6,307 bases of DNA from Bacteroidia bacterium (GTDB taxonomy: Bacteria; Bacteroidota; Bacteroidia; Cytophagales; Cyclobacteriaceae). Position 1 is the first letter of the stretch. Every line of letters begins with the position of its first letter. Below, in pieces: positions 1 to 6,307 of the stretch. The translations under genes and the position numbers were made by a program. The stretch is taken from positions 1 through 6,307 of the forward strand of contig JANXRR010000267.1 in assembly GCA_025356795.1 (NCBI GenBank), read 5' to 3'. Under the pieces are notes generated by a model. That model did no database searches. It saw only the letters and a program-made list of their open reading frames with translations, and was not told where the DNA came from.

Positions 1-465
1 CTTGGAAGCAGAATACCCTGTGCGGCCAGGTAAACCACGATAGCCAGCAATAGATGATATACCCACGATAGAACCTTTATTTTTTTCTATTTCTGGTAAG
101 CAATGTTTAGTTGCATAGAGCACGCCATAAAAATTGATATCCATTACTTTCTTGAGTACATCCAAATCAACATCTTCAAACAAGGCCCGCATAGAAATGC
201 CTGCATTATTTATCAGAACATCAATCTTACCGAACTTACTGATGGCTTCTTCTGCCATTAGCTTATTATCTTCTTCTTTACTTACGTCAGCTTGAAAACC
301 AGCAATCTGTATTCCCTTTTTAGCGAGTTCTACAACTGTGCTATCTAGGTCTTCTTTGTTTCTTCCAGTAATTAAAATTTTAGAGCCATTAGCACCGAAT
401 TCTTCTGCCAACGCTTTGCCTATTCCAGAAGAACCTCCGGTTATGATTACAACTTTGCCTTTCAT
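1..465 (-). CDS. SDR family NAD(P)-dependent oxidoreductase, C-terminus cut by window edge
   Basis: This is a cytoplasmic Rossmann-fold oxidoreductase that would interconvert an alcohol and a carbonyl using NAD(P)H. The visible 155 residues start MKGKVVIITGGSSGIGKAL. The cofactor glycine motif TGGSSGIG is at residues 9-16, the structural NNAG is near residue 90, and the catalytic Ser138 lies in ISSIAG, 13 residues before Tyr151. The YSASK motif (Tyr151, Lys155) ends exactly at the window edge. The catalytic residues of a classical SDR are therefore present, and roughly 90-110 C-terminal residues, including the substrate-binding part, are outside the window. The substrate cannot be told; the sequence resembles the DHRS7-like/3-ketoacyl-reductase type of general SDR. 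The GR pair after the second strand (ITGRNKEDL) suggests a preference for NADPH, which is inference. The ATG lies 6 bases after the stop codon of the helicase gene, so the two are probably cotranscribed. No strong Shine-Dalgarno is seen. Confidence 0.94.
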   Translation of the reverse strand, partial: MKGKVVIITGGSSGIGKALAEEFGANGSKILITGRNKEDLDSTVVELAKKGIQIAGFQADVSKEEDNKLMAEEAISKFGKIDVLINNAGISMRALFEDVDLDVLKKVMDINFYGVLYATKHCLPEIEKNKGSIVGISSIAGYRGLPGRTGYSASK

Positions 466-471
466 ATTGTC

Positions 472-3411
472 TTAAGATAGCAATTGTTCAATGTCGCTTC
501 GTGAAATAGATTTAACAATGCTTTCTTCATTACTAATTAAGCCTTCGGAAAGTTTGAGTTTAGTTTTTTGAAGTAGCAGTATTTTTTCTTCTACCGAATT
601 TCGGGTGATAAATTTATAAGTAAATACTTTTCGCTTTTGCCCAATGCGATGCGCACGGTCAATGGCTTGAGCTTCAACAGCTGGGTTCCACCAAGGGTCT
701 AGTATAAAAACATAATCGGCCTCCGTTAAGTTAAGTCCAAGACCTCCCGCTTTTATGGAGATAAGAAACACTTTTAGTTCACCATCTTTGTTGAATTTTT
801 CAACTTGATCTTGCCTATCGCTTGTTGAACCATCTAAGTAGGCAAAGCGAATTTTTTTTGTGATAAGAACTTGCTTTACTATTTCAAGATGTTTTACAAA
901 CTGACTGAACACCAAAAGTTTATGGCCTTCACCAATAGCACTTTCTAATTTATGGATTACGTCTTCTAACTTTCCTGAGGTGCCAGTGTATTCTGGATCA
1001 ATCATTTTTGGATGGTTAGAAAGCTGTCTGAGTTTTGTAAGCCCTTCAAGAATAGTCATGCGGCTGCTACCGATACCTTCCTTATCAATTAGGTCAAGAA
1101 TTTTATGACGATAGAACGATTTAGCTTCTTCATATTTTTCCTCCTGCTCAGTGCTCATGTCTGCATAGTGAATATTTTCCACTTTTTCAGGAAGCTCGGT
1201 TGCTACTTGCGATTTTAATCTTCGCAGAATGAATGGCTTTATGATAGCGTTTAACTTCTTAGTCTTTAAATCATCATGTTTCTTTTCAATCGGAATTTGA
1301 TATTCATTCTTAAAAAAAGTTTGTCCTCCCAATAATCCTGGATTGATAAATGTCATCTGTGACCACAAATCGAGCGTGGTATTTTCTAACGGAGTTCCAG
1401 TAAGAGTTACTTTGTATCGTGCTTTTAATTGCAGTACCGCCTTTGCAATATTAGAAGTTGGGTTTTTTATAACTTGTGATTCGTCAAGAATGATATAGTT
1501 GAAATAAAAACTTTGCAACAAATCAATATCTAAGCGAGTAATTCCATAAGAGGTTAATAAAACATCATACTTTCCAAATTTTGAAATATCCTTATTTCTG
1601 AACGTGCCAGTGTAGGTTAGTATTTTAAGATTGGGCGCGAACTTTTTCGCTTCCATTTCCCAGTTGTATATGAGCGAAGTAGGCATTACCAAAAGACTTG
1701 TGCCTGTTTCCCCTTTTTCTTTTTCTGACTGAAGCAACGCTAAGGCCTGAACAGTTTTGCCCAATCCCATATCATCTGCTAAACAACCACCCAAATGAAA
1801 TTCGTTTAAGAACTTCAGCCAGTTATATCCTGCTTTTTGATAAGGTCTTAGCTTTCCTGTAAAGTCTTTTGGAAGAGGATATTCTTTTATGCCTGTAAAC
1901 GATTCAAGATGACGAAGCTTGTCACTCATATGAACCTTTGCCAGATTTCCTTCTTGAAGTTCTTTTAATAAATTGAGATGATATTTTCTTAGCACCGGTT
2001 TTTCGTGATCGCCAGTGGTTTCACTTAAGGCAAACAAATCACCATACTTTATCAACCATGCATCGGGTATAATTGCAATTTCTCCATTGGGCAATTTAAA
2101 TTCAACTTTCTTTTTTAAGATAAGTTTGCGCAACTCTTTGAAAGAGATTTCATATTCACCGAACCGAATTTTGGCATGAATATCAAACCAATCAATTCCT
2201 TCTTTTACTTCCAGTTCAATTACTGCTTTGCCCACAAAATATTTCTTATCACTTTTTTCAGGTTGGCTTACTTCAAAACCAAGGTTAAGTAGGTTTACCC
2301 TGTTTTCGTTTAGCCACGAAAAGGCGTGCGCTTTTTCAACGGCAGTTCTAAATCCTTTTAACGGCAGCCCCAGTTTAATGAGGGTTTGGGCACATTTTTT
2401 TTCTGATTCTATATTTCTTTTGATCCGATAAAAAACATAGTCGTTATCTTTCTTTTCCATGGTTACGCTCACCATTCCAAACGCATCCCCTTTAAAGCGG
2501 TGCTTTCCATACTTAAAAGAAAGATCGAAAACAATTTTGCCTGTTTCATCTTCTGGCGAAGTTTCGTGTTCTTCAAACAGTGTTGGAACATTCTTGGCAT
2601 TAGCAGGTGCGAGTTCTGATATGGAAAGTATGGGATGGGGATCAAACGAACCCTTAATAATTTCAAATCCCTGAGCTTCAATATCATCGAAGGAAGCAAT
2701 CAAAGGAGCTACGAAACGATTGTAATAAGTCTCTTCAAGATTTTTTGGAATAACAACAGATTTCTTACTCAAAAAAGGAGAAAGCTTTTTGCCATCCACA
2801 TGTTTATCGAAGCCATAAAGTTTGCCGCTAGCTACCATCCACGCTGGATTTTTACACACCAAATAAGCTGCCGGATTTGGCAATTCTATTGTTTTGTCAC
2901 CGCAGGTAAGTGTAGGATAATATTGAGTGCTTTCTTCACCTCTTATAAAATGGAACTGAATAGAGGCCTTCTTTTCAACTACTTCTACCCTTCTCCAAGT
3001 CGGCTCACCATCGTTGCCCATTTCGAAAAGCATTTTGCCTTTTATTTTCTCTAACACGGCCGCTCTGCGTTTTTCGAGGTAAAGCTCAATTTGTTCTTGC
3101 ACCAACTCATCGCCTTTTGCCTTATTGAAAATTTTGCTGAAGTATTCCTCAGGCTTCATTATTTTTTTTGAGAAATTTTTGAGCACCGCATCTTGGTTCA
3201 TGCTGGTCATAATGTCAACCAATTCATAATCGCGCTCATCCATTCCTTTTGAAAATTCGCGCGCGTTTTTTGTAGAGATATTTTGATGTTGATATGTAAG
3301 CCTTCCCTTTTCATCGAGATGAACTATGTATGATTCAAAAATATAGCCTAGATACTCATGCTGAAAAAGCGAGTAAACAATTTGAAAAGGCTGAACAGAA
3401 GATACCTTCAT
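472..3411 (-). CDS. SNF2-family DEAD/DEAH-box ATPase/helicase (979 aa)
   Basis: This is a superfamily 2 ATPase of the SNF2/Rad54-like group, an ATP-driven double-stranded DNA translocase that remodels or displaces bound proteins; its bacterial target is unknown. The C-terminal half carries the full motor. The Q-like motif LRPYQKAGYNWL is at 521-532 and Walker A DDMGLGKT at 546-553, with Lys552. Motif Ia (LLVMPTSLIYNW) is at 573-584, motif II DESQ at 643-646, and motif III LTGTP at 670-674. RecA lobe 2 has LVFSQF at 833-838, the GLGLNLTEADYV region at 890-901, and motif VI QAIDRAHRIGQ at 915-925 with the arginine-finger candidates. Residues 1 to about 510 form an N-terminal extension without the CxC...CxH SWIM zinc finger often found in bacterial SNF2 proteins; I cannot assign a fold to it. 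The start is secure because an in-frame TAG sits two codons upstream of the ATG. The gene looks intact and is of normal length for Bacteroidota homologues. It precedes the SDR gene by 6 bases. Confidence 0.96.
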   Translation of the reverse strand: MKVSSVQPFQIVYSLFQHEYLGYIFESYIVHLDEKGRLTYQHQNISTKNAREFSKGMDERDYELVDIMTSMNQDAVLKNFSKKIMKPEEYFSKIFNKAKGDELVQEQIELYLEKRRAAVLEKIKGKMLFEMGNDGEPTWRRVEVVEKKASIQFHFIRGEESTQYYPTLTCGDKTIELPNPAAYLVCKNPAWMVASGKLYGFDKHVDGKKLSPFLSKKSVVIPKNLEETYYNRFVAPLIASFDDIEAQGFEIIKGSFDPHPILSISELAPANAKNVPTLFEEHETSPEDETGKIVFDLSFKYGKHRFKGDAFGMVSVTMEKKDNDYVFYRIKRNIESEKKCAQTLIKLGLPLKGFRTAVEKAHAFSWLNENRVNLLNLGFEVSQPEKSDKKYFVGKAVIELEVKEGIDWFDIHAKIRFGEYEISFKELRKLILKKKVEFKLPNGEIAIIPDAWLIKYGDLFALSETTGDHEKPVLRKYHLNLLKELQEGNLAKVHMSDKLRHLESFTGIKEYPLPKDFTGKLRPYQKAGYNWLKFLNEFHLGGCLADDMGLGKTVQALALLQSEKEKGETGTSLLVMPTSLIYNWEMEAKKFAPNLKILTYTGTFRNKDISKFGKYDVLLTSYGITRLDIDLLQSFYFNYIILDESQVIKNPTSNIAKAVLQLKARYKVTLTGTPLENTTLDLWSQMTFINPGLLGGQTFFKNEYQIPIEKKHDDLKTKKLNAIIKPFILRRLKSQVATELPEKVENIHYADMSTEQEEKYEEAKSFYRHKILDLIDKEGIGSSRMTILEGLTKLRQLSNHPKMIDPEYTGTSGKLEDVIHKLESAIGEGHKLLVFSQFVKHLEIVKQVLITKKIRFAYLDGSTSDRQDQVEKFNKDGELKVFLISIKAGGLGLNLTEADYVFILDPWWNPAVEAQAIDRAHRIGQKRKVFTYKFITRNSVEEKILLLQKTKLKLSEGLISNEESIVKSISRSDIEQLLS

Positions 3412-3581
3412 GAACTAATAGCAATTTTTTGTAAGACTATTTTGATCAAACAAGAGCAACGCATGTGTGCCACCTTCAGTGAATTTCAAAATTAGCCGAA
3501 GGGCAAGTTAGTCATTAATAATGAATAAAATGTTGAAAATGAGGTGATAACATACATTTTCATTACCCAACCATTGATAAA
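3412..3581. other. Intergenic gap upstream of the SNF2 gene
   Basis: This 170-base AT-rich stretch separates the permease stop codon from the helicase start codon; both genes are on the minus strand. I see no ORF of note and no RNA gene. There is no convincing intrinsic terminator: no GC-rich hairpin is followed by a T run in the minus-strand direction. It holds a 30-base interrupted dyad (3473-3502), a short near-palindrome TCATTAATAATGA (3512-3524) and a perfect 10-base palindrome TTTGATCAAA (3441-3450). The gap is long enough to hold an independent helicase promoter, so the helicase-SDR pair is probably a separate transcription unit from rbfA-permease. Confidence 0.6.
3473..3502 (-). promoter_or_regulatory. 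Interrupted dyad overlapping a possible -7 box of the SNF2 gene
   Basis: The arms CCTTC (3473-3477) and GAAGG (3498-3502) are perfect complements. The inner arms AATTT (3482-3486) and AAATT (3489-3493) are also perfect complements around the same centre, separated by matched 4-base spacers. Eleven of 15 positions pair by Watson-Crick rules, and one more is G-T. On the minus strand, bases 3494 to 3487 read TAATTTTG, a perfect match to the Bacteroidota -7 consensus TAnnTTTG, about 75 bases before the helicase start codon. No TTG-type -33 element is seen at the usual spacing of about 19 bases, so the promoter call is weak. The dyad could be an operator or a leader hairpin, or it could be chance in AT-rich DNA. 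Confidence 0.3.
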
Positions 3582-4805
3582 CTAAAGCTGTTTTGTTGAC
3601 ACAGAACGCGAAGCGACAACGGCCGGATAAATAGAAACGAGAAAAGTTACTAGAACTATAACTACTGAAGTGTAGATGAAATCAAGCATTTTCATTTTTA
3701 CAGGATAATCAGAGATTACACCATTTTCTACACCCATACCCACAAAGCCATAACGATCTTGAAGTATGCAGATAACAGCCCCACCCATTAAACCTATGGC
3801 CGCCCCAATAAATGCTATCAATGCTCCTTCTGTTAAGAACACTTTTTTGATTAAATTTTTGCTTGCGCCCATGGCTCCTAAAATGCTTATGTCTTTTTTC
3901 TTTTCTAATGTAAGCATCATTAAAGAGAAGAATATATTGATAGCGCTAATGGTTATTAACAATGAAAGAGCTAAAAAGACAAATAGCTTTTCAAATTTTA
4001 ACAATCTGAAAATATCTTTGTGCTGCTCTTGATTGGTAAACACATTAAAGCTTGGCCCTAACAAAGTTTTAAGGCTAGCTTGAACACCAGAAATAGCTGA
4101 GCCATCTTTTGTTTTTATTTCCAGTGATGTTCTTTTATTGCCATAATTCAGAAGCTCTTTAACAAAATCAAGAGGTAAGAAAATGTAATTTTCATCATAA
4201 TTTTTTTCAATACTAAAAACGCCACCCGGTAAAATATTTTGCTGAGCGTAAAGTTGTGTAGGATTGATAGTGGATGCTTTGAGGTTTTTAATGTAAAATA
4301 CTTGCAGAGGATAAAGATTGTCTTCTAACGATGCTGACAAAATGTATTTTACAGTCCGACCAAGAATAGCAAAGTTTACTCCATTCTCTCGCAGCTTTAA
4401 ATTGCCTTCTACCATGCTGCTATCTAGCCTATGATGATCAATGAAATTATCGCTTACGCCCTTTATGATTACTACCATTTCTGATTCGCGGTAGCGCACA
4501 TAGGCATAGTCTTCAATTACCTCAGTAACTAATTCAACTCCATCCACGGCTTGTAATTTTTTCAACAAAGCGCTATTTACTTCAAATGATTTTCCTCGAA
4601 CTAATTCTATTTTCAGTTCAGGATCAAAGGAACTATAAAGTGATTGCAGTACTCCCTGCAAACCATTAAATACAGAGAGAACAATTACCAGAGCTGCAGT
4701 AGCTATTGCAACACCAGTCATTGAAAGGAGTGAAATAATATGAATGAAATTCTTCTTTCGTGTAGATATAAAATAGCGTTTTGCTATAAATAGCGCAAGA
4801 TTCAT
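3582..4805 (-). CDS. FtsX/LolC-type ABC transporter permease (407 aa)
   Basis: This is an inner-membrane permease of the MacB/LolC/E/FtsX class (type VII ABC fold), which works with a separate ATPase. LolC/E relatives extract lipoproteins from the inner membrane for transfer to the outer membrane; that role is inferred here from family resemblance. The N-terminus, FIAKRYF at 6-12 followed by NFIHIISLLSMTGVAI at 19-34, is the classic LolC/E opening and leads into TM1 at about 21-48. A periplasmic MacB-like core domain covers about 50-270. TM2 is at about 273-298, TM3 at about 324-348 and TM4 at about 374-397. Between TM2 and TM3, EKKKDISILGAMGAS (301-315) is the cytoplasmic coupling helix that contacts the ATPase. 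No LolD-like ATPase gene is in the window, so the partner must be encoded elsewhere. The start ATG is 7 bases after the rbfA stop codon, and a GGAG inside the end of rbfA is a weak ribosome-binding candidate, which suggests cotranscription and possibly coupled translation. Confidence 0.93.
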   Translation of the reverse strand: MNLALFIAKRYFISTRKKNFIHIISLLSMTGVAIATAALVIVLSVFNGLQGVLQSLYSSFDPELKIELVRGKSFEVNSALLKKLQAVDGVELVTEVIEDYAYVRYRESEMVVIIKGVSDNFIDHHRLDSSMVEGNLKLRENGVNFAILGRTVKYILSASLEDNLYPLQVFYIKNLKASTINPTQLYAQQNILPGGVFSIEKNYDENYIFLPLDFVKELLNYGNKRTSLEIKTKDGSAISGVQASLKTLLGPSFNVFTNQEQHKDIFRLLKFEKLFVFLALSLLITISAINIFFSLMMLTLEKKKDISILGAMGASKNLIKKVFLTEGALIAFIGAAIGLMGGAVICILQDRYGFVGMGVENGVISDYPVKMKMLDFIYTSVVIVLVTFLVSIYPAVVASRSVSTKQL

Positions 4806-4812
4806 GGTGCGT

Positions 4813-5187
4813 TTATTCTCCGTCAGAGGGCGCGGTTGGTATGTTCAAACTATCTATCAACGCATCCATTTTGGTCGCCTTCTCCTCTAATTCATCAATA
4901 AAAAAAACTAAGTCAGGTATGATGCGCACTTGCTTCCTTATTTTATCTCCTAGTGCTTTTCTGATTTCGCTCTTATGAAGGTTTATGTTGTCTAAAATCG
5001 ACTGTTTATCTTTGGCAAGCATCATGCTTAAATACACGCGCGCAATGCCCAAATCAGGACTCACCAGAACATCAGTAACGGTTATTAAACTATTATCAAG
5101 CAGCCCTCTTTTGTCGCGTTGAAAAATATCGCTTAGTTCTTTTAGGACTAGTTTATTAAACTTTTGTTGACGTATTGATCCACCCAT
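4813..5187 (-). CDS. rbfA: 30S ribosome-binding factor A
   Basis: RbfA is a small cytoplasmic KH-domain protein that binds the immature 30S subunit near the 5' end of 16S rRNA. It assists late maturation of the small subunit and is important for growth in the cold (family knowledge). The 124 residues match the usual length. After the N-terminal helix (RQQKFNKLVLKELSDIF, 6-22) come the type II KH strands, with LITVTDVLVSPDLGIARVY at 34-52, the most recognisable RbfA segment. The ALG at 78-80 corresponds to the AxG interhelical kink of the RbfA KH fold. Strand VRIIPDLVFFIDE (87-99) and a C-terminal helix follow. The tail after residue 115 (PTAPSDGE) is probably disordered. It is the first gene of a minus-strand pair with the LolC/E-type permease, an arrangement I recall as recurrent in Bacteroidota. 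Its promoter must lie in the 74-base divergent gap. No Shine-Dalgarno is seen before the ATG. Confidence 0.96.
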   Translation of the reverse strand: MGGSIRQQKFNKLVLKELSDIFQRDKRGLLDNSLITVTDVLVSPDLGIARVYLSMMLAKDKQSILDNINLHKSEIRKALGDKIRKQVRIIPDLVFFIDELEEKATKMDALIDSLNIPTAPSDGE

Positions 5188-5261
5188 TGTGTAAAGATAT
5201 AAGTTTAAAATAAAAAGTTAAGGTTTGCTGTTTCTTCTAACTTTGGGTTTTTGCTTTATGT
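5188..5261. promoter_or_regulatory. Divergent promoter region between rbfA and the membrane-protein gene
   Basis: This is the only non-coding DNA between two divergent start codons, so it must hold the promoters of both transcription units unless one is read from further away. It is strongly AT-rich. On the minus strand, towards rbfA, there are two imperfect -7 candidates, TAACTTTT (5220 to 5213) and TATCTTTA (5199 to 5192). Each differs from TAnnTTTG at one position, and neither has a clear -33 TTG partner. The second would leave almost no leader. Regulation cannot be read from the sequence. Confidence 0.55.
5238..5245 (+). promoter_or_regulatory. Candidate -7 box TAACTTTG for the plus-strand membrane gene
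   Basis: TAACTTTG matches the Bacteroidota sigma-ABfr -7 consensus TAnnTTTG at every fixed position. It ends 16 bases before the start codon at 5262, which predicts a very short 5' leader of roughly 10 bases. No -33 TTG lies about 19 bases upstream; the nearest TTTG (5224-5227) is too close. The match may therefore be a real but weak promoter or a chance hit. Confidence 0.4.
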
Positions 5262-6307
5262 ATGCTGCGCTTTTTCCGATTAAATGATCCTTATAGGCTT
5301 TTAGCTCTTTTAGCTTTTTTGATACTTTTGTCTCTCCCAATTTTTATATATCCTTCAAGGCTTACCATTCAAGAATTGAAAGGCATGTTAATAGGAGAGG
5401 CACTGGCGGAAGGAAAGCTTTTATACTCCGAACTTTTTGATGCTACTGCACCTTTGAGCTCACTTTTTTTTGGTTTTGTTAATTGGTTGGTTGGCCGTTC
5501 AATTTTAGGCCGACAACTATTTTCGCTTCTTATTATATTTTTTCAGGCAGTTTTTTTTGCAATCATTTTAATTCGAAATAAAGCATATACTGATAATACT
5601 TATGTATCGGCCCTGATATTTGGATTGCTTTGTTTTCTTTCTTTTGATTTTCTAAGCATAAGTCCTGAATTGGTTGGAGCGACACTCTTACTTATGGCTC
5701 TCAACAATTTGTTTAAGGAGATAGAATTTAAAATTCAACGAGATGAGATTATTTTAAATCTCGGATTTTATTTGGGCTTGGCTTCATTGTGCCTATTTTC
5801 GTTTGCTATATTTTTTCTTGGCTCTGTTATCATTTTAACAGTATTTACGCGCATCAACTTAAGAAAGTATCTATTGCTTTTTTTTGGTTTTGCCCTTCCT
5901 CATGCCTTATTGATTTGTTTCTATTTATATAAAGAGGAGTCGGGTATGCTCTTCCAAAATTTTTACTTTCCCAACATTACGCTTATAGGTAAAGACTTAG
6001 TTTCTGTGCAGGCATTACTCACGCTACTGGCCTTGCCAATCATATTTATTGCATTGGCTTTTTTTAAACTTAATAACGAAGCAAGGTTTACAAAGTATCA
6101 ATCGCAGCTTTCGCAAGTTATGTTTTTGTGGTTGGTTTTTTCACTAATACAGATTTCAATAACCCGAGAGCTTTCTCCGCACAGCTTTATTATTTTTGTT
6201 CCTAGCTTAGCTTACTTTATTACACACTATTTTTTATTAATAAGGAGGAAGACGCTAGCTGAATACATTTTTATTTTTTTTTTGCTGGGTATTGAAAGCG
6301 TTTCAAT
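5262..6307 (+). CDS. Polytopic inner-membrane protein, DUF6427-like, C-terminus cut by window edge
   Basis: An open frame of 348 codons starts at ATG 5262 (MLRFFRLNDPYRLLALLAFL) and runs off the right edge. An in-frame TAA at 5238-5240, with no other start codon after it, fixes the beginning. The protein is very hydrophobic and rich in Phe, Leu and Ile. Likely membrane segments are at about 12-30, 84-104, 113-132, 136-150, 165-197 (probably two), 201-224, 250-268, 286-300, 307-327 and 333 to the end. The first loop has GEALAEGKLLYSELFDATAP at 45-64 followed by PLSSLFFGFVNWLVGRS (64-80). This layout, acid-containing and ending in a proline before a helix and a 'GRS' turn, recalls the first periplasmic loop of GT-C (PMT/ArnT-like) glycosyltransferases. 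I recognise similar hypothetical proteins in Cytophagales, often grouped with DUF6427, but the family name is from memory and the function is unknown. The gene is divergent from rbfA. It carries several 8-base T runs and a T10 run near the window end. Confidence 0.85.
   Translation, partial: MLRFFRLNDPYRLLALLAFLILLSLPIFIYPSRLTIQELKGMLIGEALAEGKLLYSELFDATAPLSSLFFGFVNWLVGRSILGRQLFSLLIIFFQAVFFAIILIRNKAYTDNTYVSALIFGLLCFLSFDFLSISPELVGATLLLMALNNLFKEIEFKIQRDEIILNLGFYLGLASLCLFSFAIFFLGSVIILTVFTRINLRKYLLLFFGFALPHALLICFYLYKEESGMLFQNFYFPNITLIGKDLVSVQALLTLLALPIIFIALAFFKLNNEARFTKYQSQLSQVMFLWLVFSLIQISITRELSPHSFIIFVPSLAYFITHYFLLIRRKTLAEYIFIFFLLGIESVS

Noticed and set aside
2228..3054. Plus-strand open frames of 67, 71 and 139 codons, and a 76-codon minus-strand frame, across this region.
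   Set aside because: All lie inside the SNF2 coding sequence, whose protein is continuous and family-like throughout. The overlapping frames have no recognisable motifs and look like products of antisense or shifted reading of that gene.
3441..3450. Perfect palindrome TTTGATCAAA upstream of the SNF2 gene.
   Set aside because: Ten bases in AT-rich DNA can arise by chance. It is not repeated elsewhere in the gap, and it does not extend at either flank.
3512..3524. Near-palindrome TCATTAATAATGA as a possible transcription terminator after the permease gene.
   Set aside because: The stem is almost all A-T with a one-base centre, and no T tract follows it in the minus-strand direction, so it does not fit an intrinsic terminator.
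3766..4032. Plus-strand open frame of 88 codons.
   Set aside because: It is antisense to the TM2-TM3 part of the permease gene. The hydrophobic look comes from reading the complement of membrane-helix codons.
5258..5290. Alternative start ATG at 5258 for the plus-strand gene.
   Set aside because: It is in another frame and meets a TGA after nine codons. The ATG at 5262 opens the long hydrophobic frame.
1..6307. CRISPR array, insertion sequence, tRNA, rRNA, toxin-antitoxin or defence island.
   Set aside because: I saw no regularly spaced direct repeats, transposase motifs, flanking inverted repeats or tRNA-like cloverleaf. The SNF2 helicase alone, without nuclease or methylase partners, is not enough to call a defence system.

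Overview
The window reads as ordinary chromosome of a Bacteroidota bacterium, most likely a Cytophagales-type lineage. This rests on three things. The DNA is AT-rich with many A/T homopolymers. Most start codons lack a clear Shine-Dalgarno sequence, and a perfect TAnnTTTG (-7 type) box lies in one promoter region. The gene set also fits: rbfA followed directly by a LolC/E-type permease, a SNF2 helicase of about 980 residues, and a membrane protein of a kind I associate with Bacteroidota. The lineage is inferred from sequence character, with no marker gene to confirm it.

Layout from left to right: (1) 1-465, minus strand, the N-terminal 155 residues of a classical short-chain dehydrogenase/reductase, cut by the left edge. 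(2) 472-3411, minus strand, a complete SNF2-family ATPase that lies 6 bases upstream of the SDR and probably shares its transcript. (3) 3412-3581, a 170-base gap with no gene, holding an interrupted dyad over a possible promoter box for the helicase. (4) 3582-4805, minus strand, a complete four-TM FtsX/LolC-type ABC permease. (5) 4813-5187, minus strand, rbfA, 7 bases upstream of the permease and evidently its operon leader. (6) 5188-5261, a 74-base divergent promoter region. (7) 5262 to the right edge, plus strand, a polytopic membrane protein of at least 348 residues, cut by the window edge.

Functionally these look like separate housekeeping modules. rbfA serves 30S ribosome maturation, the permease probably serves lipoprotein release or another MacB/LolCDE-like envelope task, the helicase remodels nucleic acid-protein complexes, and the SDR is a redox enzyme of unknown substrate. 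Nothing resembles a defence island, CRISPR array, mobile element, tRNA/rRNA or toxin-antitoxin pair, and no previously undescribed system is evident. The most useful leads are the uncharacterised membrane protein at the right end, whose first loop resembles that of GT-C glycosyltransferases, and the dyad upstream of the helicase.
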